Of a DNA stretch of 34,273 nucleotides, positions 1-8,670 are shown piece after piece. The position numbers were made by a program, and so were the translations under genes. The notes beneath the pieces are model-generated. The model was given only the letters and a program-made list of their open reading frames with translations, was not told where the DNA came from and made no database searches. The DNA is from CAZSNT01 sp964607765 (GTDB taxonomy: Bacteria > Verrucomicrobiota > Lentisphaeria > Oligosphaerales > JABHEG01), in contig CAZSNT010000115.1 of the NCBI GenBank assembly GCA_964607765.1, positions 1 to 34,273 on the forward strand, given 5' to 3'. Position 1 is the stretch's first letter. Each line of letters opens with the position of its first letter.

Positions 1-75
1 CTAATCTTCCGGGATGGCGACCAACTCCTTAACTCAACGACATTGACTGAACACCCCCAGATAGCGAGGCACGAG

Positions 76-1938
76 ATGAGCGACAGGAAGTACCGCAGCT
101 CGAGAACGACCGAAGGACGCAAGATGGCGGGCGCCCGCGCGCTCTGGCGCGCCACCGGCATGACTGACGCCGACTTTGGCAAGCCGATCATCGCCATCGC
201 CAACAGTTTCACGCAGTTCGTGCCGGGCCACGTGCACCTGCACGGCTACGGGCAGATGGTCAAGCAGATGATCGCGGACGCCGGCGGCGTGGGCGTGGAG
301 TTCAACACGATCGCGATCGATGACGGCATCGCCATGGGGCACACCGGGATGCTGTATTCGCTTCCCAGTCGCGAACTGATCGCGGACAGCGTGGAGTACA
401 TGGTGGAAGCGCACGTGGCGGATGCCCTGGTCTGCATCTCCAGCTGTGACAAGATCACGCCCGGTATGCTGATGGCCGCCATGCGCCTGAATATCCCGGC
501 TATCTTCGTCACCGGCGGCCCGATGGAGGCCGGCAAGGCCAAGACGTCCAAGGGCGAACTGACCCTGGACCTGGTCGACGCCATGGTGATGGCTGCGGAC
601 AAAAGCGTGTCTGACGCGGACCTGGCCCAGATCGAGGCGCATGCCTGTCCCACGTGCGGGTCCTGCTCCGGCATGTTCACTGCGAACAGCATGAACTGCC
701 TGACCGAGGCCATGGGCATGGGGTTGCCGGGCAACGGTACGCTGTTGGCCACGCACACACTCAGACGCGATCTCTATCAGACTGCCGCAGGCCGAATCGT
801 GGACATGTGCAAGGCCTACTACCTGGGCGGCGACGAGTCCGTGCTGCCGCGCAGCATTGCCACACGCGAAGCATTCCTCAACGCCATGGCGCTCGATGTG
901 GCCATGGGCGGCTCGACCAACACGGTCCTGCACATCCTCGCCGTGGCGCGCAGTGCGGGCGTGGACTTCACGATGGCTGACATCGACGCGCTGTCGCGCA
1001 AAGTCCCGTGCCTGTGCAAAGTGGCGCCCAGCTCGCACTACCACGTCGAGGATGTGAACCACGCCGGGGGCATCCCGGCGATCATGGGCGAGTTGAGTCG
1101 GCTGGGCCTGATCCATGGCGACTGCGGCTCGGTCAGTGGCGACACGATTGAGATCCAACTGCGCAAAAACGACGTCCGCGGCGGCGCCCAGGAGTTGACT
1201 GATGCCGCCAAGACACGCGCGCTGGCTGCGCCCGGGGGCAAGGTCTGCCTGGAAGGCTTCTCGCAATCCGAGATGTATGCGGACGCCGATCTGGACGCCG
1301 TCAACGGCTGTATCCGCGATTTTGAGCACGCGTACAGCAAGGACGGCGGCCTCTGTGTGCTGTTCGGCAACCTCGCCCAGGACGGCTGCATCCTGAAAAC
1401 GGCCGGCGTGGACCCGAGCATCTGGACATTCGAGGGAAGAGCACGTGTCTGCGACTCGCAGGAACAGGCGGTCGACATGATTCTCGACGGTCAGATCCAG
1501 GCCGGCGACGTGGTCGTGATCCGCTACGAAGGGCCGAAGGGCGGGCCGGGCATGCAGGAGATGCTGTACCCAACGTCGTACCTGAAGTCGATGCACCTGG
1601 ACAAGGTCTGTGCTTTGATCACGGACGGACGGTTCAGCGGCGGTACGTCCGGGCTGTCGATCGGGCACGTGTCGCCCGAGGCTGCGGCAGGCGGGAATAT
1701 CGGCCTGTTGCGGGACGGGGACGTGATCGATATCGATGTGGCAGCGCGCAGCATCGACGTCAGGCTCAGCGACAAGGAACTCGAAAACCGGCGCGGCGAG
1801 ATGGCGCGCGAAGGCGCAGCGGGCTGGAAGCCGAAGCGCGACCGCGAGGTCTCCGCGGCGCTCAAGGCTTACGGGATGCTGGCCACCTCGGCCGACACGG
1901 GTGCGGTGCGGGACTTGAAGAAATTCGGCCTGTGCTGA
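76..1938 (+). CDS. ilvD: Dihydroxy-acid dehydratase
   Basis: Catalyses dehydration of 2,3-dihydroxy-3-methylbutanoate and -pentanoate to the 2-oxo acids, the third common step of valine, leucine and isoleucine synthesis; cytoplasmic Fe-S enzyme. The 620-residue product matches the long E. coli-type IlvD almost end to end, including KYRSS..T.GR.MAGARALWRATGM near the N-terminus, the cluster-ligand regions CISSCDKITPGM and CPTCGSCSGMFTANSMNCL, and the C-terminal GRFSGGTSGLSIGHVSPEA. The ATG at 76 is chosen because it gives the family's usual N-terminus and has GAGG six bases upstream; a TTG at 43 would add 11 unlike residues. It is alone on its strand here and converges on era. Its promoter is not visible in the 75 bases available. 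Confidence 0.97.
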   Translation: MSDRKYRSSRTTEGRKMAGARALWRATGMTDADFGKPIIAIANSFTQFVPGHVHLHGYGQMVKQMIADAGGVGVEFNTIAIDDGIAMGHTGMLYSLPSRELIADSVEYMVEAHVADALVCISSCDKITPGMLMAAMRLNIPAIFVTGGPMEAGKAKTSKGELTLDLVDAMVMAADKSVSDADLAQIEAHACPTCGSCSGMFTANSMNCLTEAMGMGLPGNGTLLATHTLRRDLYQTAAGRIVDMCKAYYLGGDESVLPRSIATREAFLNAMALDVAMGGSTNTVLHILAVARSAGVDFTMADIDALSRKVPCLCKVAPSSHYHVEDVNHAGGIPAIMGELSRLGLIHGDCGSVSGDTIEIQLRKNDVRGGAQELTDAAKTRALAAPGGKVCLEGFSQSEMYADADLDAVNGCIRDFEHAYSKDGGLCVLFGNLAQDGCILKTAGVDPSIWTFEGRARVCDSQEQAVDMILDGQIQAGDVVVIRYEGPKGGPGMQEMLYPTSYLKSMHLDKVCALITDGRFSGGTSGLSIGHVSPEAAAGGNIGLLRDGDVIDIDVAARSIDVRLSDKELENRRGEMAREGAAGWKPKRDREVSAALKAYGMLATSADTGAVRDLKKFGLC

Positions 1939-1960
1939 GGCGCGAGTAGCGGGACGACGG

Positions 1961-2047
1961 CCCTGGGACCGCCGAGCACCAGCTCGGCATCCGGGCTCAT
2001 CTGCGTCAGCTCTCCGGATGCCGAGCTGGTGCTCGGCGATCCCAGGG
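1961..2047. repeat. Nested inverted repeat (BIME/REP-like)
   Basis: Two 34-nt arms (1961-1994 and 2014-2047) are inverted copies of each other with a single G-T type mismatch, separated by 19 nt. Each arm contains its own small hairpin, GCCGAG with CTCGGC around a 6-nt loop, so the whole can fold as one long hairpin or as two small ones. This is the layout of paired REP elements (BIMEs). It fills the gap between the convergent genes ilvD and era and could stop transcription from both sides, but there is no T-tract, so a mobile or structural repeat is equally likely. Confidence 0.8.
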
Positions 2048-2065
2048 CGGCACGCCTGCTGGCTC

Positions 2066-2983
2066 TCACCCCCCCAAGAGCCCCAGGTCTTTGAGCGCTC
2101 GCTTCTTGCGGCGCCAGTCCCGGCTGACTTTCACCCAAAGCTTCAGCTGCACGCGTTTGCCGCACATCTCGGCCAGCTTCTTGACGGCGCAGGAGCGCAG
2201 GCGCTTGATCATCGCACCGTTGCGACCGATGACGATGGCCTTCTGCTGCTCGCGCTCGACATGCAGCACGGCATTGACCCGGCAGCAGTTCGGGTCGTCC
2301 TTCCACGCCTCGATGGTCACTGCCATGGCGTGCGGGACCTCCTCGCGCAGGTTCTCCAGCAACGCCTCGCGTACCAGCTCCGCACCAATCTGCCGTTCAT
2401 AGGCATCGGTCATCGTGTCTTCTTCGAAGAGGAACGGACCCTCGGGAAGTTCGGCGCGGGCCACGTCGAGAATGGGGTCGAGGCTTGCCCGATCCGTTGC
2501 GCAGGCCATGAAGACGGGCGCCGCCGGCAGGTGGGCACGGTAAAAGCTGCGCATTACGTCCATCTGCTCAGCCGACGCCGCATCCATCTTGTTCAGCACA
2601 ATCAGGACGGCGCCCTCGGCACGGGCTGCGGCAGCAGCCACCAGGCCGTCCTCGTCACCGGGCGGCCGAGTCGGATCGACAATGCAGAGCACGACGTCAG
2701 CGTCGGCCAACGCCCTGTCGATGGCACGCGCCATGGCTTCGTCCAGCTCATGCTTCGACCGATGCACGCCGGGCACATCCAGGAACAGCATCTGCGCGCC
2801 CGCGTCGGTGTGTATACCCAGGCAGTTGCGGCGCGTGGTCTGGGGTTGGCTCGACACAGCCGCAAGGTGGTAGTCCAGCACGGTATTGAGCAAGGTGGAC
2901 TTGCCCGTGTTCGGGCGCCCGAGCAACGCCACGTAGCCTACCCGCCCGGAAGGCCAGGCCTCTGCCGCCGTCACGTCACTCAT
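2066..2983 (-). CDS. era: GTPase Era
   Basis: Ribosome-assembly GTPase that binds the 3' end of 16S rRNA. The 305-residue protein has P-loop GRPNTGKS (22-29), switch-I region QPQTTRRN (47-53), G3 DVPG (69-72), G4 NKMD (131-134) and a C-terminal KH RNA-binding domain with GRNGAMIKRL near residue 258; the length is normal for Era. G5 reads ACATD rather than the common S-A form. The start codon overlaps the stop of the upstream RAM-domain gene as ATGA, so the two are probably translationally coupled. The gene order cysS - RAM - era looks like one transcript. Confidence 0.96.
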   Translation of the reverse strand: MSDVTAAEAWPSGRVGYVALLGRPNTGKSTLLNTVLDYHLAAVSSQPQTTRRNCLGIHTDAGAQMLFLDVPGVHRSKHELDEAMARAIDRALADADVVLCIVDPTRPPGDEDGLVAAAAARAEGAVLIVLNKMDAASAEQMDVMRSFYRAHLPAAPVFMACATDRASLDPILDVARAELPEGPFLFEEDTMTDAYERQIGAELVREALLENLREEVPHAMAVTIEAWKDDPNCCRVNAVLHVEREQQKAIVIGRNGAMIKRLRSCAVKKLAEMCGKRVQLKLWVKVSRDWRRKKRALKDLGLLGG

Positions 2984-3252
2984 TGCACATCGAACACGTC
3001 GGCCAAATCAACCGACGAGTAGCTCTCCAGCGCGAACAACGTCTTGGTGCGAGCCACGCCGGGAGCATGCACAATCCTGCCGGTGATCAGCTCGGACAGC
3101 GATCTGTTGTCGCCTACCCGGACAACCGCCACGATGTCATACTCACCGGCAACCACGTGCACTTCCTCCACGCCTTCGAATGCCAGAAGGCTCTCGGCAA
3201 TGCTGCGCAATTGCTTCTCTTCAACGTGAATCAGGACAAAGGCTGTTACCAT
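2980..3252 (-). CDS. Stand-alone RAM (Lrp/AsnC ligand-binding) domain protein
   Basis: A 90-residue protein matching only the C-terminal ligand-binding and oligomerisation domain of Lrp/AsnC regulators (Regulation of Amino acid Metabolism domain). The alpha-beta pattern AFVLIHVEE....ESLLAFEGVEEVHVVAGEYDIVAVVRV is typical. There is no helix-turn-helix, so it cannot be a normal DNA-binding Lrp regulator; known stand-alone RAM proteins bind amino acids or partner proteins. The ATG at 3252 is the only sensible start, followed by an ATGA overlap with era. It lies downstream of cysS across a heptamer array. A link to cysteine or branched-chain amino acid supply is suggested only by neighbourhood. 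Confidence 0.85.
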   Translation of the reverse strand: MVTAFVLIHVEEKQLRSIAESLLAFEGVEEVHVVAGEYDIVAVVRVGDNRSLSELITGRIVHAPGVARTKTLFALESYSSVDLADVFDVQ

Positions 3253-3264
3253 GGGGGTTCCTGT

Positions 3265-3409
3265 TCGTTAGTCGTTAGTCGTTAGTCGCTAGTCGTTAGT
3301 CGTTAGTCGTTAGTCGCTAGTCGTTAGTCGCTAGTCGTTAGTCGCTAGTCGTTAGTCGTTAGTCGTTAGTCGCTAGTCGCTAGTCGCTACTCGCTACTCG
3401 CTACTCGCT
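3265..3409. repeat. Heptamer tandem array, 20 full units
   Basis: Twenty complete 7-bp units and a partial one, in variants TCGTTAG, TCGCTAG and finally TCGCTAC. The variants are in runs, as expected from slippage. Because 7 is not a multiple of 3, the TAA/TAG formed on the minus strand recurs in all three frames, so the array cannot be translated through. It fills the gap between cysS and the RAM gene. Confidence 0.97.
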
Positions 3410-3425
3410 CCCGGTTCCTCCCGCC

Positions 3426-4832
3426 TCACGCCGGCTTGACGCGGGGCCCGGCCGGTGTGTCTTCCACCACCCAGCCGTCCGCGGCCAGCTCGTCGCGGAT
3501 GGCATCGGCACGGGCGAAATCGCGGTCTTTGCGGGCTTGCTGCCGCTGCTCGACGAGCTCGAGTACGGCCGCGGGAACCTGCTCCTCGCGGTCCAGGTCC
3601 ATGACGGCCAGTACGGTGTCGAACGCGCCGAGCAATTCGAGGGTCGCGGTCGCGGCTGCGCCGGCCATGGCGCCGGAATCCATCGCCTTGTTCAAATCCC
3701 GAACCAGGTCGAACAGTGCTGCGAGGGAGACCGAGATGTTCAGGTCGTCTTCCAGCCCGGAACGGAACGCCGTCTCCGCCTCTGCCAATCGCTCGCCGAC
3801 CTGCTCGCCACCGGCGTCCGGCAACGCGCATGCCTCCTTGAGCCTGCGCACGAAGTCATCCAGCCGATGCAGTGACGCCCGCGCGTCGTCGCAGGCACGG
3901 AACGAGAAATCGAGGGCATGCCGGTAGTGTGTCCCGAGCAGGGCCCAACGCACTTCCCGGCCCGTGTAGCCGCGCTCGAGCACGTCGCGCAGTGTGTAGA
4001 AATTCCCCTCGCTCTTCGACATCTTGCGACCCTCGACCATCAGGTGCGCGCAATGCAGCCAGTAATTGACGAACTTGCAGCCGTTCGCCGCCTCGCTCTG
4101 CGCGATCTCGTCCTCATGGTGCGGGAACAGGTTGTCGATCCCGCCGCAGTGGATGTCGAAGCTGGGGCCCAGGTATTTCATGCTCATCGCACTGCACTCG
4201 ATGTGCCAGCCCGGCCGGCCGCGACCCCACGGGCTGTCCCACCAGACGTCGCCGTCGGCGGCGTCATGAGCTTTCCAGAGCGCGAAGTCCGAGACGGAGT
4301 CCTTCTCGTACTCGTCGTGTTTGACGCGCTGCCCGGGCCGCAGCTGGTCCTGGTTGATCCGCGCCAACTTGCCGTATTCGGGGAAGCGCCCAATGGCGAA
4401 GTAGACCGACCCATCCGCCGCCTGGTACGCGATTTCCTTGTCCATGAGCGTCTGCACGATCTCGATCATCTCGCCGACGTGCGCGGTGGCGGCGGGATAG
4501 ACGGCCGCCCGATCAATGCGCAACGTGCCGATGTCCTCGAAGAACGCGTCTTTGTACCGCTGTGTGAAGTCGTCCAGCTTCATCCCGGCAGCCTGCGAAT
4601 CCCGGATGGTCTTGTCATCCACATCGGTCAGATTCATGACCTGGGTCACGTCGTAGCCGCAGTATGCGAGGGCGCGTTTGAGCAAGTCCTCGAACATGTA
4701 CGCCCGGTAGTTGCCGATGTGGGCGTAGTTGTACACCGTCGGCCCGCAGGTGTAGAGCCCCACCTTCGGGGCCGCAATGGGCACGAACGGTTCGACGCTT
4801 CGGCTCAGTGAGTTGTAGAATCGCATGGTCAT
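3426..4832 (-). CDS. cysS: Cysteinyl-tRNA synthetase
   Basis: Charges tRNA-Cys with cysteine in the cytoplasm. The 468-residue protein is normal length for class I CysRS. Visible motifs are the zinc-site and entry region YTCGPTVYNYAHIGNYR, with the HIGH signature as HIGN as usual in this family, LTDVDDKTI, the zinc ligands in WHIECSAMS and HHEDEIAQSEA, and KMSKSEGN in place. The C-terminal DALR-type helical domain ends with the typical QQARKDRDFARADAIRDEL. The ATG at 4832 fits the family start, one residue pair ahead of the conserved MRFYNSLS. A good sigma-70-like promoter lies about 45 bases upstream. Confidence 0.97.
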   Translation of the reverse strand: MTMRFYNSLSRSVEPFVPIAAPKVGLYTCGPTVYNYAHIGNYRAYMFEDLLKRALAYCGYDVTQVMNLTDVDDKTIRDSQAAGMKLDDFTQRYKDAFFEDIGTLRIDRAAVYPAATAHVGEMIEIVQTLMDKEIAYQAADGSVYFAIGRFPEYGKLARINQDQLRPGQRVKHDEYEKDSVSDFALWKAHDAADGDVWWDSPWGRGRPGWHIECSAMSMKYLGPSFDIHCGGIDNLFPHHEDEIAQSEAANGCKFVNYWLHCAHLMVEGRKMSKSEGNFYTLRDVLERGYTGREVRWALLGTHYRHALDFSFRACDDARASLHRLDDFVRRLKEACALPDAGGEQVGERLAEAETAFRSGLEDDLNISVSLAALFDLVRDLNKAMDSGAMAGAAATATLELLGAFDTVLAVMDLDREEQVPAAVLELVEQRQQARKDRDFARADAIRDELAADGWVVEDTPAGPRVKPA

Positions 4833-4877
4833 CAGTTCTCGCTCGGTTATCGCACAACAGCTCGCCGTAAGGTGTTT

Positions 4878-4905
4878 AGTATACTTTCGCCGCTGGCTTG
4901 TTCAA
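4878..4905 (-). promoter_or_regulatory. Sigma-70-type promoter for cysS
   Basis: On the minus strand TTGAAC (4900-4905) and TATACT (4878-4883) are separated by 16 nt, both close to consensus, about 45 bases upstream of the cysS ATG. The rest of the divergent gap 4833-5088 holds no gene that I can support. A promoter for the plus-strand gene at 5089 is expected there but I see no clear one. Confidence 0.55.
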
Positions 4906-5088
4906 CAGATCGCGGCGCCTTCCAGAGCTTGCGCCTGACCGGAACGCACGGCATATTTTCCTTCCGATTGGCCATGCTGGAAACGCCTGAGGGCCAATAA
5001 CGAATAGCCAATATCTCTCTCCGGCGATCTGGCGCGGGTGGAGTGTTGTTTCGAGACAGTCCAAGCTCCGACCCTGAGGGGATAGGCG

Positions 5089-5988
5089 ATGTCTCAACAG
5101 ATGTTCTTTGAGCTGGAGTCCCTGGCGGGACCGGACCCCGCGCCACGGGATGCGCCGGAACGGGGCTCTGAGGCGCCGCCACCGGCCCCGGCAGCCAGTT
5201 CGTCGTGGCGCCAGCGCCAGGCGTTGCAGCGCGCCGTGCTGCGCTGGCTCGAGCAGACGGACAGCCCGACCGGTGCAGCGCTCAACGTGGTGACACGCAT
5301 TGCCAATATCCGTGCGGACGTTGCGGCGTTCTGGAGCGTGCCTGTGCGCAACAGGCACGAGGAGGGGCCGACCCAGATTCTCCACCCGGTGCGCACGGCG
5401 ATTGTGCAGTGTCACATGGAGCGCGAGGAGTGCTGGCCCGACTGCATCCGGTCCCAGGGCATCCTCCCGCAGCTGCGCGCCCTGAAGCAGGAACTGGCGC
5501 AGGAAGAGGCACAGATCCGTGAGCACGAGCCGCAGCTGCGCGCCACCGACACGCTGTTCGAGGAATACAGCGAGTGGTGCTATGCGGAGAGCACGAACCG
5601 GGCGTACCATCGCGCCAAACGCGCCATCGAGAAGCTCGAACACGCGCTCTACCACGGCACACGATTCGAACAAATCCGCAGTGCGCAGTTGACGGACCGG
5701 CTCTACCTCGCCGTGCCCAACGGTGTGGTGACCAAGGAAGAGCTGGCAGATGGCTGGGGGCTGCTGTGGGTCGACGATGACCTGAGTGTCAGCGTTGCCG
5801 GGGAGCCAACCGAAAAGGAGTGCCTGCCCAGCAACCGCCTGCACTTGGTCCAGAACATTGCCGCCGCGGGCAAGCGTGCGTCGCTGTTCGCCAGCGGCGT
5901 GTGCCGCTCGTCTCAGGGCGCAGCAAAATTCGTAAAGCCGCCGCGAGGCCACCGCCAGGCGCAGGAGCTCCGTCTCTCGGAGCTGTAG
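5089..5988 (+). CDS. Hypothetical protein, possibly a degenerate MmcB-like PD-(D/E)xK protein
   Basis: A 299-residue soluble protein without signal peptide or membrane segment. I do not recognise the family with confidence. The Pro/Ala-rich first 40 residues look disordered. The segment NIRADVAAFW, later IVQCHMEREECWPDC, then LYLAVPNGVVTKEELADGWGLLWVD follows the order seen in MmcB-like PD-(D/E)xK proteins (RADV, then VEIKSS.ADF, then YFAVP...GLI.AD). Here the expected E-x-K is Q-C-H, so a nuclease active site would be lost. A charged helical stretch (QLRALKQELAQEEAQIREHE) may be coiled coil. GAGGGGA ends six to seven bases before the ATG at 5089. The gene leads a tight run into the UbiB-like gene (5-nt gap). 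Confidence 0.85.
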   Translation: MSQQMFFELESLAGPDPAPRDAPERGSEAPPPAPAASSSWRQRQALQRAVLRWLEQTDSPTGAALNVVTRIANIRADVAAFWSVPVRNRHEEGPTQILHPVRTAIVQCHMEREECWPDCIRSQGILPQLRALKQELAQEEAQIREHEPQLRATDTLFEEYSEWCYAESTNRAYHRAKRAIEKLEHALYHGTRFEQIRSAQLTDRLYLAVPNGVVTKEELADGWGLLWVDDDLSVSVAGEPTEKECLPSNRLHLVQNIAAAGKRASLFASGVCRSSQGAAKFVKPPRGHRQAQELRLSEL

Positions 5989-5993
5989 GCATT

Positions 5994-7679
5994 ATGTTCA
6001 TCGGCAATCTCGGATCGATTGGTCGACGGTATCGGCATGTCCGCCGGTACCGCCAGATCGCAACCGCGCTGATTCGGCACGGTTTCGGCAACCTGGTCAC
6101 GGATCTGGGGTTGCGCAGCCACCTGCCGTTCGCGGGCTGGCGCAGCGGCAAGGCCGGAGCGCGCGAATTCCCCTCAGCGCCGCAGCGGCTCCGACGCGCC
6201 TTGGAGGACCTGGGCGCCACGTTCGTCAAGCTCGGCCAGATTCTGAGCACACGACGCGACGTGTTCCCCGACCGTTTCATTGCGGAGCTCGAGGGACTTC
6301 AGGACACGGTGAAGCCCTTCCCCGGCGAACACGCCAGGGCAATCGTCGAGCAGGAACTGGGCGGCACCATCGACACGTTGTTCAGCGAGTTCGACTCGAC
6401 CCCCATCGCCTCGGGTTCGATTGCCCAGGTCCACCGCGCCGTCACGCGCGACGGGGACGAGGTCGCCGTCAAAGTGCGGCGGCCCGGCATTCAGGCCGTC
6501 GTGGAGACCGACCTGGAGATCATGGCGCACCTGGCCCCGCTGGCTGCGCGTCTGATCGAGGGGGCTGACGTGTTCAACGCGGTGGACACAGTGCGCGAGT
6601 TCGCGCGCGTGATGCGCCGGGAACTCGACTTCACTGCCGAGGCGGGTCACATGGAGCGGTTTGCCAACTGCTTTAAAGACGACCGCCGCGTGAGGGTGCC
6701 ACGGGTCCATCGCCACATGACCACGTCTCGTGTCCTGACTATGGAGTTCGTGACCGGCACAAAGGTGTCCGACCCGGACCGTTTCGAGGCGCAGGGCCTG
6801 GATCCGCGCGTAGCAGCGCAGCGTGGCGCCGAGCTGGTGTTCGAGCAGATTTTCGAGCACGGCTTCTACCATGCCGACCCCCACCCCGGCAACATCCTGG
6901 TGCAACCGCACAACGTCATCTGTTTCCTGGACTACGGCATGGTTGGGGTGCTCACGCTCCGCTACCGCGAACACCTCAGCTCGCTCATCATGGGATTGGT
7001 CAACCGGGACGAGACCCAAATCACCACCGCGCTCTGTCGCCTGTCCGGCGCCGGACGCTTCGACCGCACCGAACGGGTCGAGGCAGACGTTGCGAATCTG
7101 ATCGAAGCCTACCTGTACAGGCCGTTGCGCGATATCCGCATTGGCGAGGTCCTGGCGGAACTCACGCGACTGGCGACCGTTCACGGCATTCGGCTGCCGC
7201 CGGACTTCTTCATACTGACCAAGGCCCTGACCACGATAGAAAGCGTCGGTAAACGCCTGCACCCCGACTTCCAGGTTGCGCGACACCTCGAGCCCCTGGT
7301 CCGGAAACACCTCCGTGACAGACTCAGCCTGTCCAAGATCGTGCACGACGTTGCCGTGACCGCCATGGAAGCGCGAACGCTGCTGCGCGACCTGCCGTCC
7401 GAATTGCACGAAATTCTCAGACTGCTGAAGCGCGGCGAACTGGGCGCGAAGTTCGAACATCAGGGCCTGGACAAGTTCATTCGTGAACACGACCAGGTCA
7501 GTAACCGGCTGGCGTTCGCCATTGTGTTGGCTGCGTTGATCGTGGGCTCTTCGATCATGGTCCACGCCGACGTGCCGTCGAAGTGGGGACAAGTTCCTCT
7601 CGGCATGATCGGGTTCGTCATCTCCGGCATCATGGGGTTCTCGCTGCTCTACTCGATTATCAGGCACGGGAAGATGTGA
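5994..7679 (+). CDS. UbiB/AarF (ABC1) family atypical kinase
   Basis: A 561-residue member of the ABC1/ADCK/UbiB protein-kinase-like family, which supports isoprenoid-quinone synthesis by an ATP-dependent role at the inner membrane. Visible are the family KxGQ motif in FVKLGQ (79-82), the Ala-rich nucleotide loop ASGSIAQVH (139-147), the lysine in VAVKVRRPG (K160), the catalytic-loop HADPHPGN (293-300), the metal-binding DYG (313-315), and two C-terminal membrane helices from about residue 505 onward. The ATG at 5994 is chosen because family similarity begins just after it; a start near 5820 would overlap the preceding gene for 170 bases. No other quinone genes are near, so the exact quinone is unknown. 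Confidence 0.92.
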   Translation: MFIGNLGSIGRRYRHVRRYRQIATALIRHGFGNLVTDLGLRSHLPFAGWRSGKAGAREFPSAPQRLRRALEDLGATFVKLGQILSTRRDVFPDRFIAELEGLQDTVKPFPGEHARAIVEQELGGTIDTLFSEFDSTPIASGSIAQVHRAVTRDGDEVAVKVRRPGIQAVVETDLEIMAHLAPLAARLIEGADVFNAVDTVREFARVMRRELDFTAEAGHMERFANCFKDDRRVRVPRVHRHMTTSRVLTMEFVTGTKVSDPDRFEAQGLDPRVAAQRGAELVFEQIFEHGFYHADPHPGNILVQPHNVICFLDYGMVGVLTLRYREHLSSLIMGLVNRDETQITTALCRLSGAGRFDRTERVEADVANLIEAYLYRPLRDIRIGEVLAELTRLATVHGIRLPPDFFILTKALTTIESVGKRLHPDFQVARHLEPLVRKHLRDRLSLSKIVHDVAVTAMEARTLLRDLPSELHEILRLLKRGELGAKFEHQGLDKFIREHDQVSNRLAFAIVLAALIVGSSIMVHADVPSKWGQVPLGMIGFVISGIMGFSLLYSIIRHGKM

Positions 7680-7683
7680 CGGG

Positions 7684-8670
7684 ATGAACCTGCTCGAACG
7701 CCCTGATATCAACCCCTTCCTCGGCGGCGTACTCGACGTCACCCAGACCGACCACGGCTGGCTCCTGAGCCGCATGAGCCCGCATCAGACCGCGTACTAC
7801 GACCAGGACAGAGGGTGGCGACTCCGTGCCCGGTGCAATGCGGGCCAGACCTTGGAGTTCCGCAGCGATGCCGCGCGCATCACGCTGGCCGCACGCGTCA
7901 CGGCTGCCGCACAGCTGTACCTGGGCATTGACGTCGAGGTCGATGGCGTCGTGCGACGCTCGGTCCGGATCAACCCGGTCAAGAACCCGCTGCGGCTGCA
8001 GCTGATCGACCTCGCCGCTGAAGACCGTCGTGAGCGCGACTTCCGTATCCATCTGCCCAACGCCACAGCGCTGTGCCTGGGCGAGCTGTTGCTGGACGGT
8101 GCGACGCAGGTTGCCCCGTTGCCGCCTCACGCTGCAGGGCCCGTGCTGTTGCTGGGCGACTCGATCACGCAGGGCCTCTGTGCCGTCAGCCCGTATGCAA
8201 CGCTTGCGGTGCAGCTGGCGCGACTGCGGGGGGCCGGCATCCTCAACCAGGGCGTGGCCGGACACATCATCGATCCCCGGTCCCTGCCGACCCGTCTCCC
8301 TGTCGCGCCAAGCCTGGCCGTTGTCGCATACGGCACCAACGACTGGGCTGCGGGCACGAGCCGGCGGCACGCTCAAGAGTTGATCACAGCCTATCTGAGC
8401 ACGCTGCGCGACGCGTTGCCCAGTCCGGCGCCGATTGTCTTCGTGAGTCCGATCTGGCGCGCCGACGCGCATACACTGCAGGTCGACGGCGGGTTGGAGA
8501 CGTTCGGCCTGGCGCTGTGCGGCGCCGCCGAGGCTCTGCAGAGTGTGACTGCAGTCAACGGCTACGAGCTGGTGCCACACACAACGACGTGCTTCACGGA
8601 CGGCGCGCATCCGAACGAGCTCGGATTCATGCACTACGCGCTCAACCTGCACAGGAGTCTGCTGACGTGA
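7684..8670 (+). CDS. SGNH/GDSL hydrolase with N-terminal beta domain
   Basis: A 328-residue esterase-type protein. Block I is LLLGDSIT (nucleophile Ser160), block II NQGVAGH (Gly190), block III YGTND (Asn219), and block V DGAHPNELG (Asp306 and His309), so the catalytic set is complete. The first 145 residues look beta-rich, like the jelly-roll domain before the SGNH fold in CE2-like carbohydrate esterases; de-acylation of a sugar is therefore plausible, but the substrate cannot be read. There is no evident signal peptide, so a cytoplasmic location is likely. It starts 4 nt after the UbiB-like gene and its stop overlaps the HAD gene's GTG (GTGA). Confidence 0.92.
   Translation: MNLLERPDINPFLGGVLDVTQTDHGWLLSRMSPHQTAYYDQDRGWRLRARCNAGQTLEFRSDAARITLAARVTAAAQLYLGIDVEVDGVVRRSVRINPVKNPLRLQLIDLAAEDRRERDFRIHLPNATALCLGELLLDGATQVAPLPPHAAGPVLLLGDSITQGLCAVSPYATLAVQLARLRGAGILNQGVAGHIIDPRSLPTRLPVAPSLAVVAYGTNDWAAGTSRRHAQELITAYLSTLRDALPSPAPIVFVSPIWRADAHTLQVDGGLETFGLALCGAAEALQSVTAVNGYELVPHTTTCFTDGAHPNELGFMHYALNLHRSLLT

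Noticed and set aside
34..1668. Long antisense reading frame opposite ilvD (544 codons), and similar ones opposite the UbiB-like gene (6174-7775), the first cassette gene (9643-11463), gspK (24111-25481) and gspF/gspG (27500-28792)
   Set aside because: Each lies opposite a gene with clear family motifs; such frames arise from the strong GC bias at third codon positions and their products show no recognisable domain.
3265..3409. CRISPR array
   Set aside because: The repeats are 7 bp with no spacers and no cas genes nearby.
7684..8670. SGNH protein at 7684 as a relative of the pseudo-SGNH at 31054
   Set aside because: It has the full catalytic set, a different N-terminal domain and little sequence in common beyond the fold motifs.
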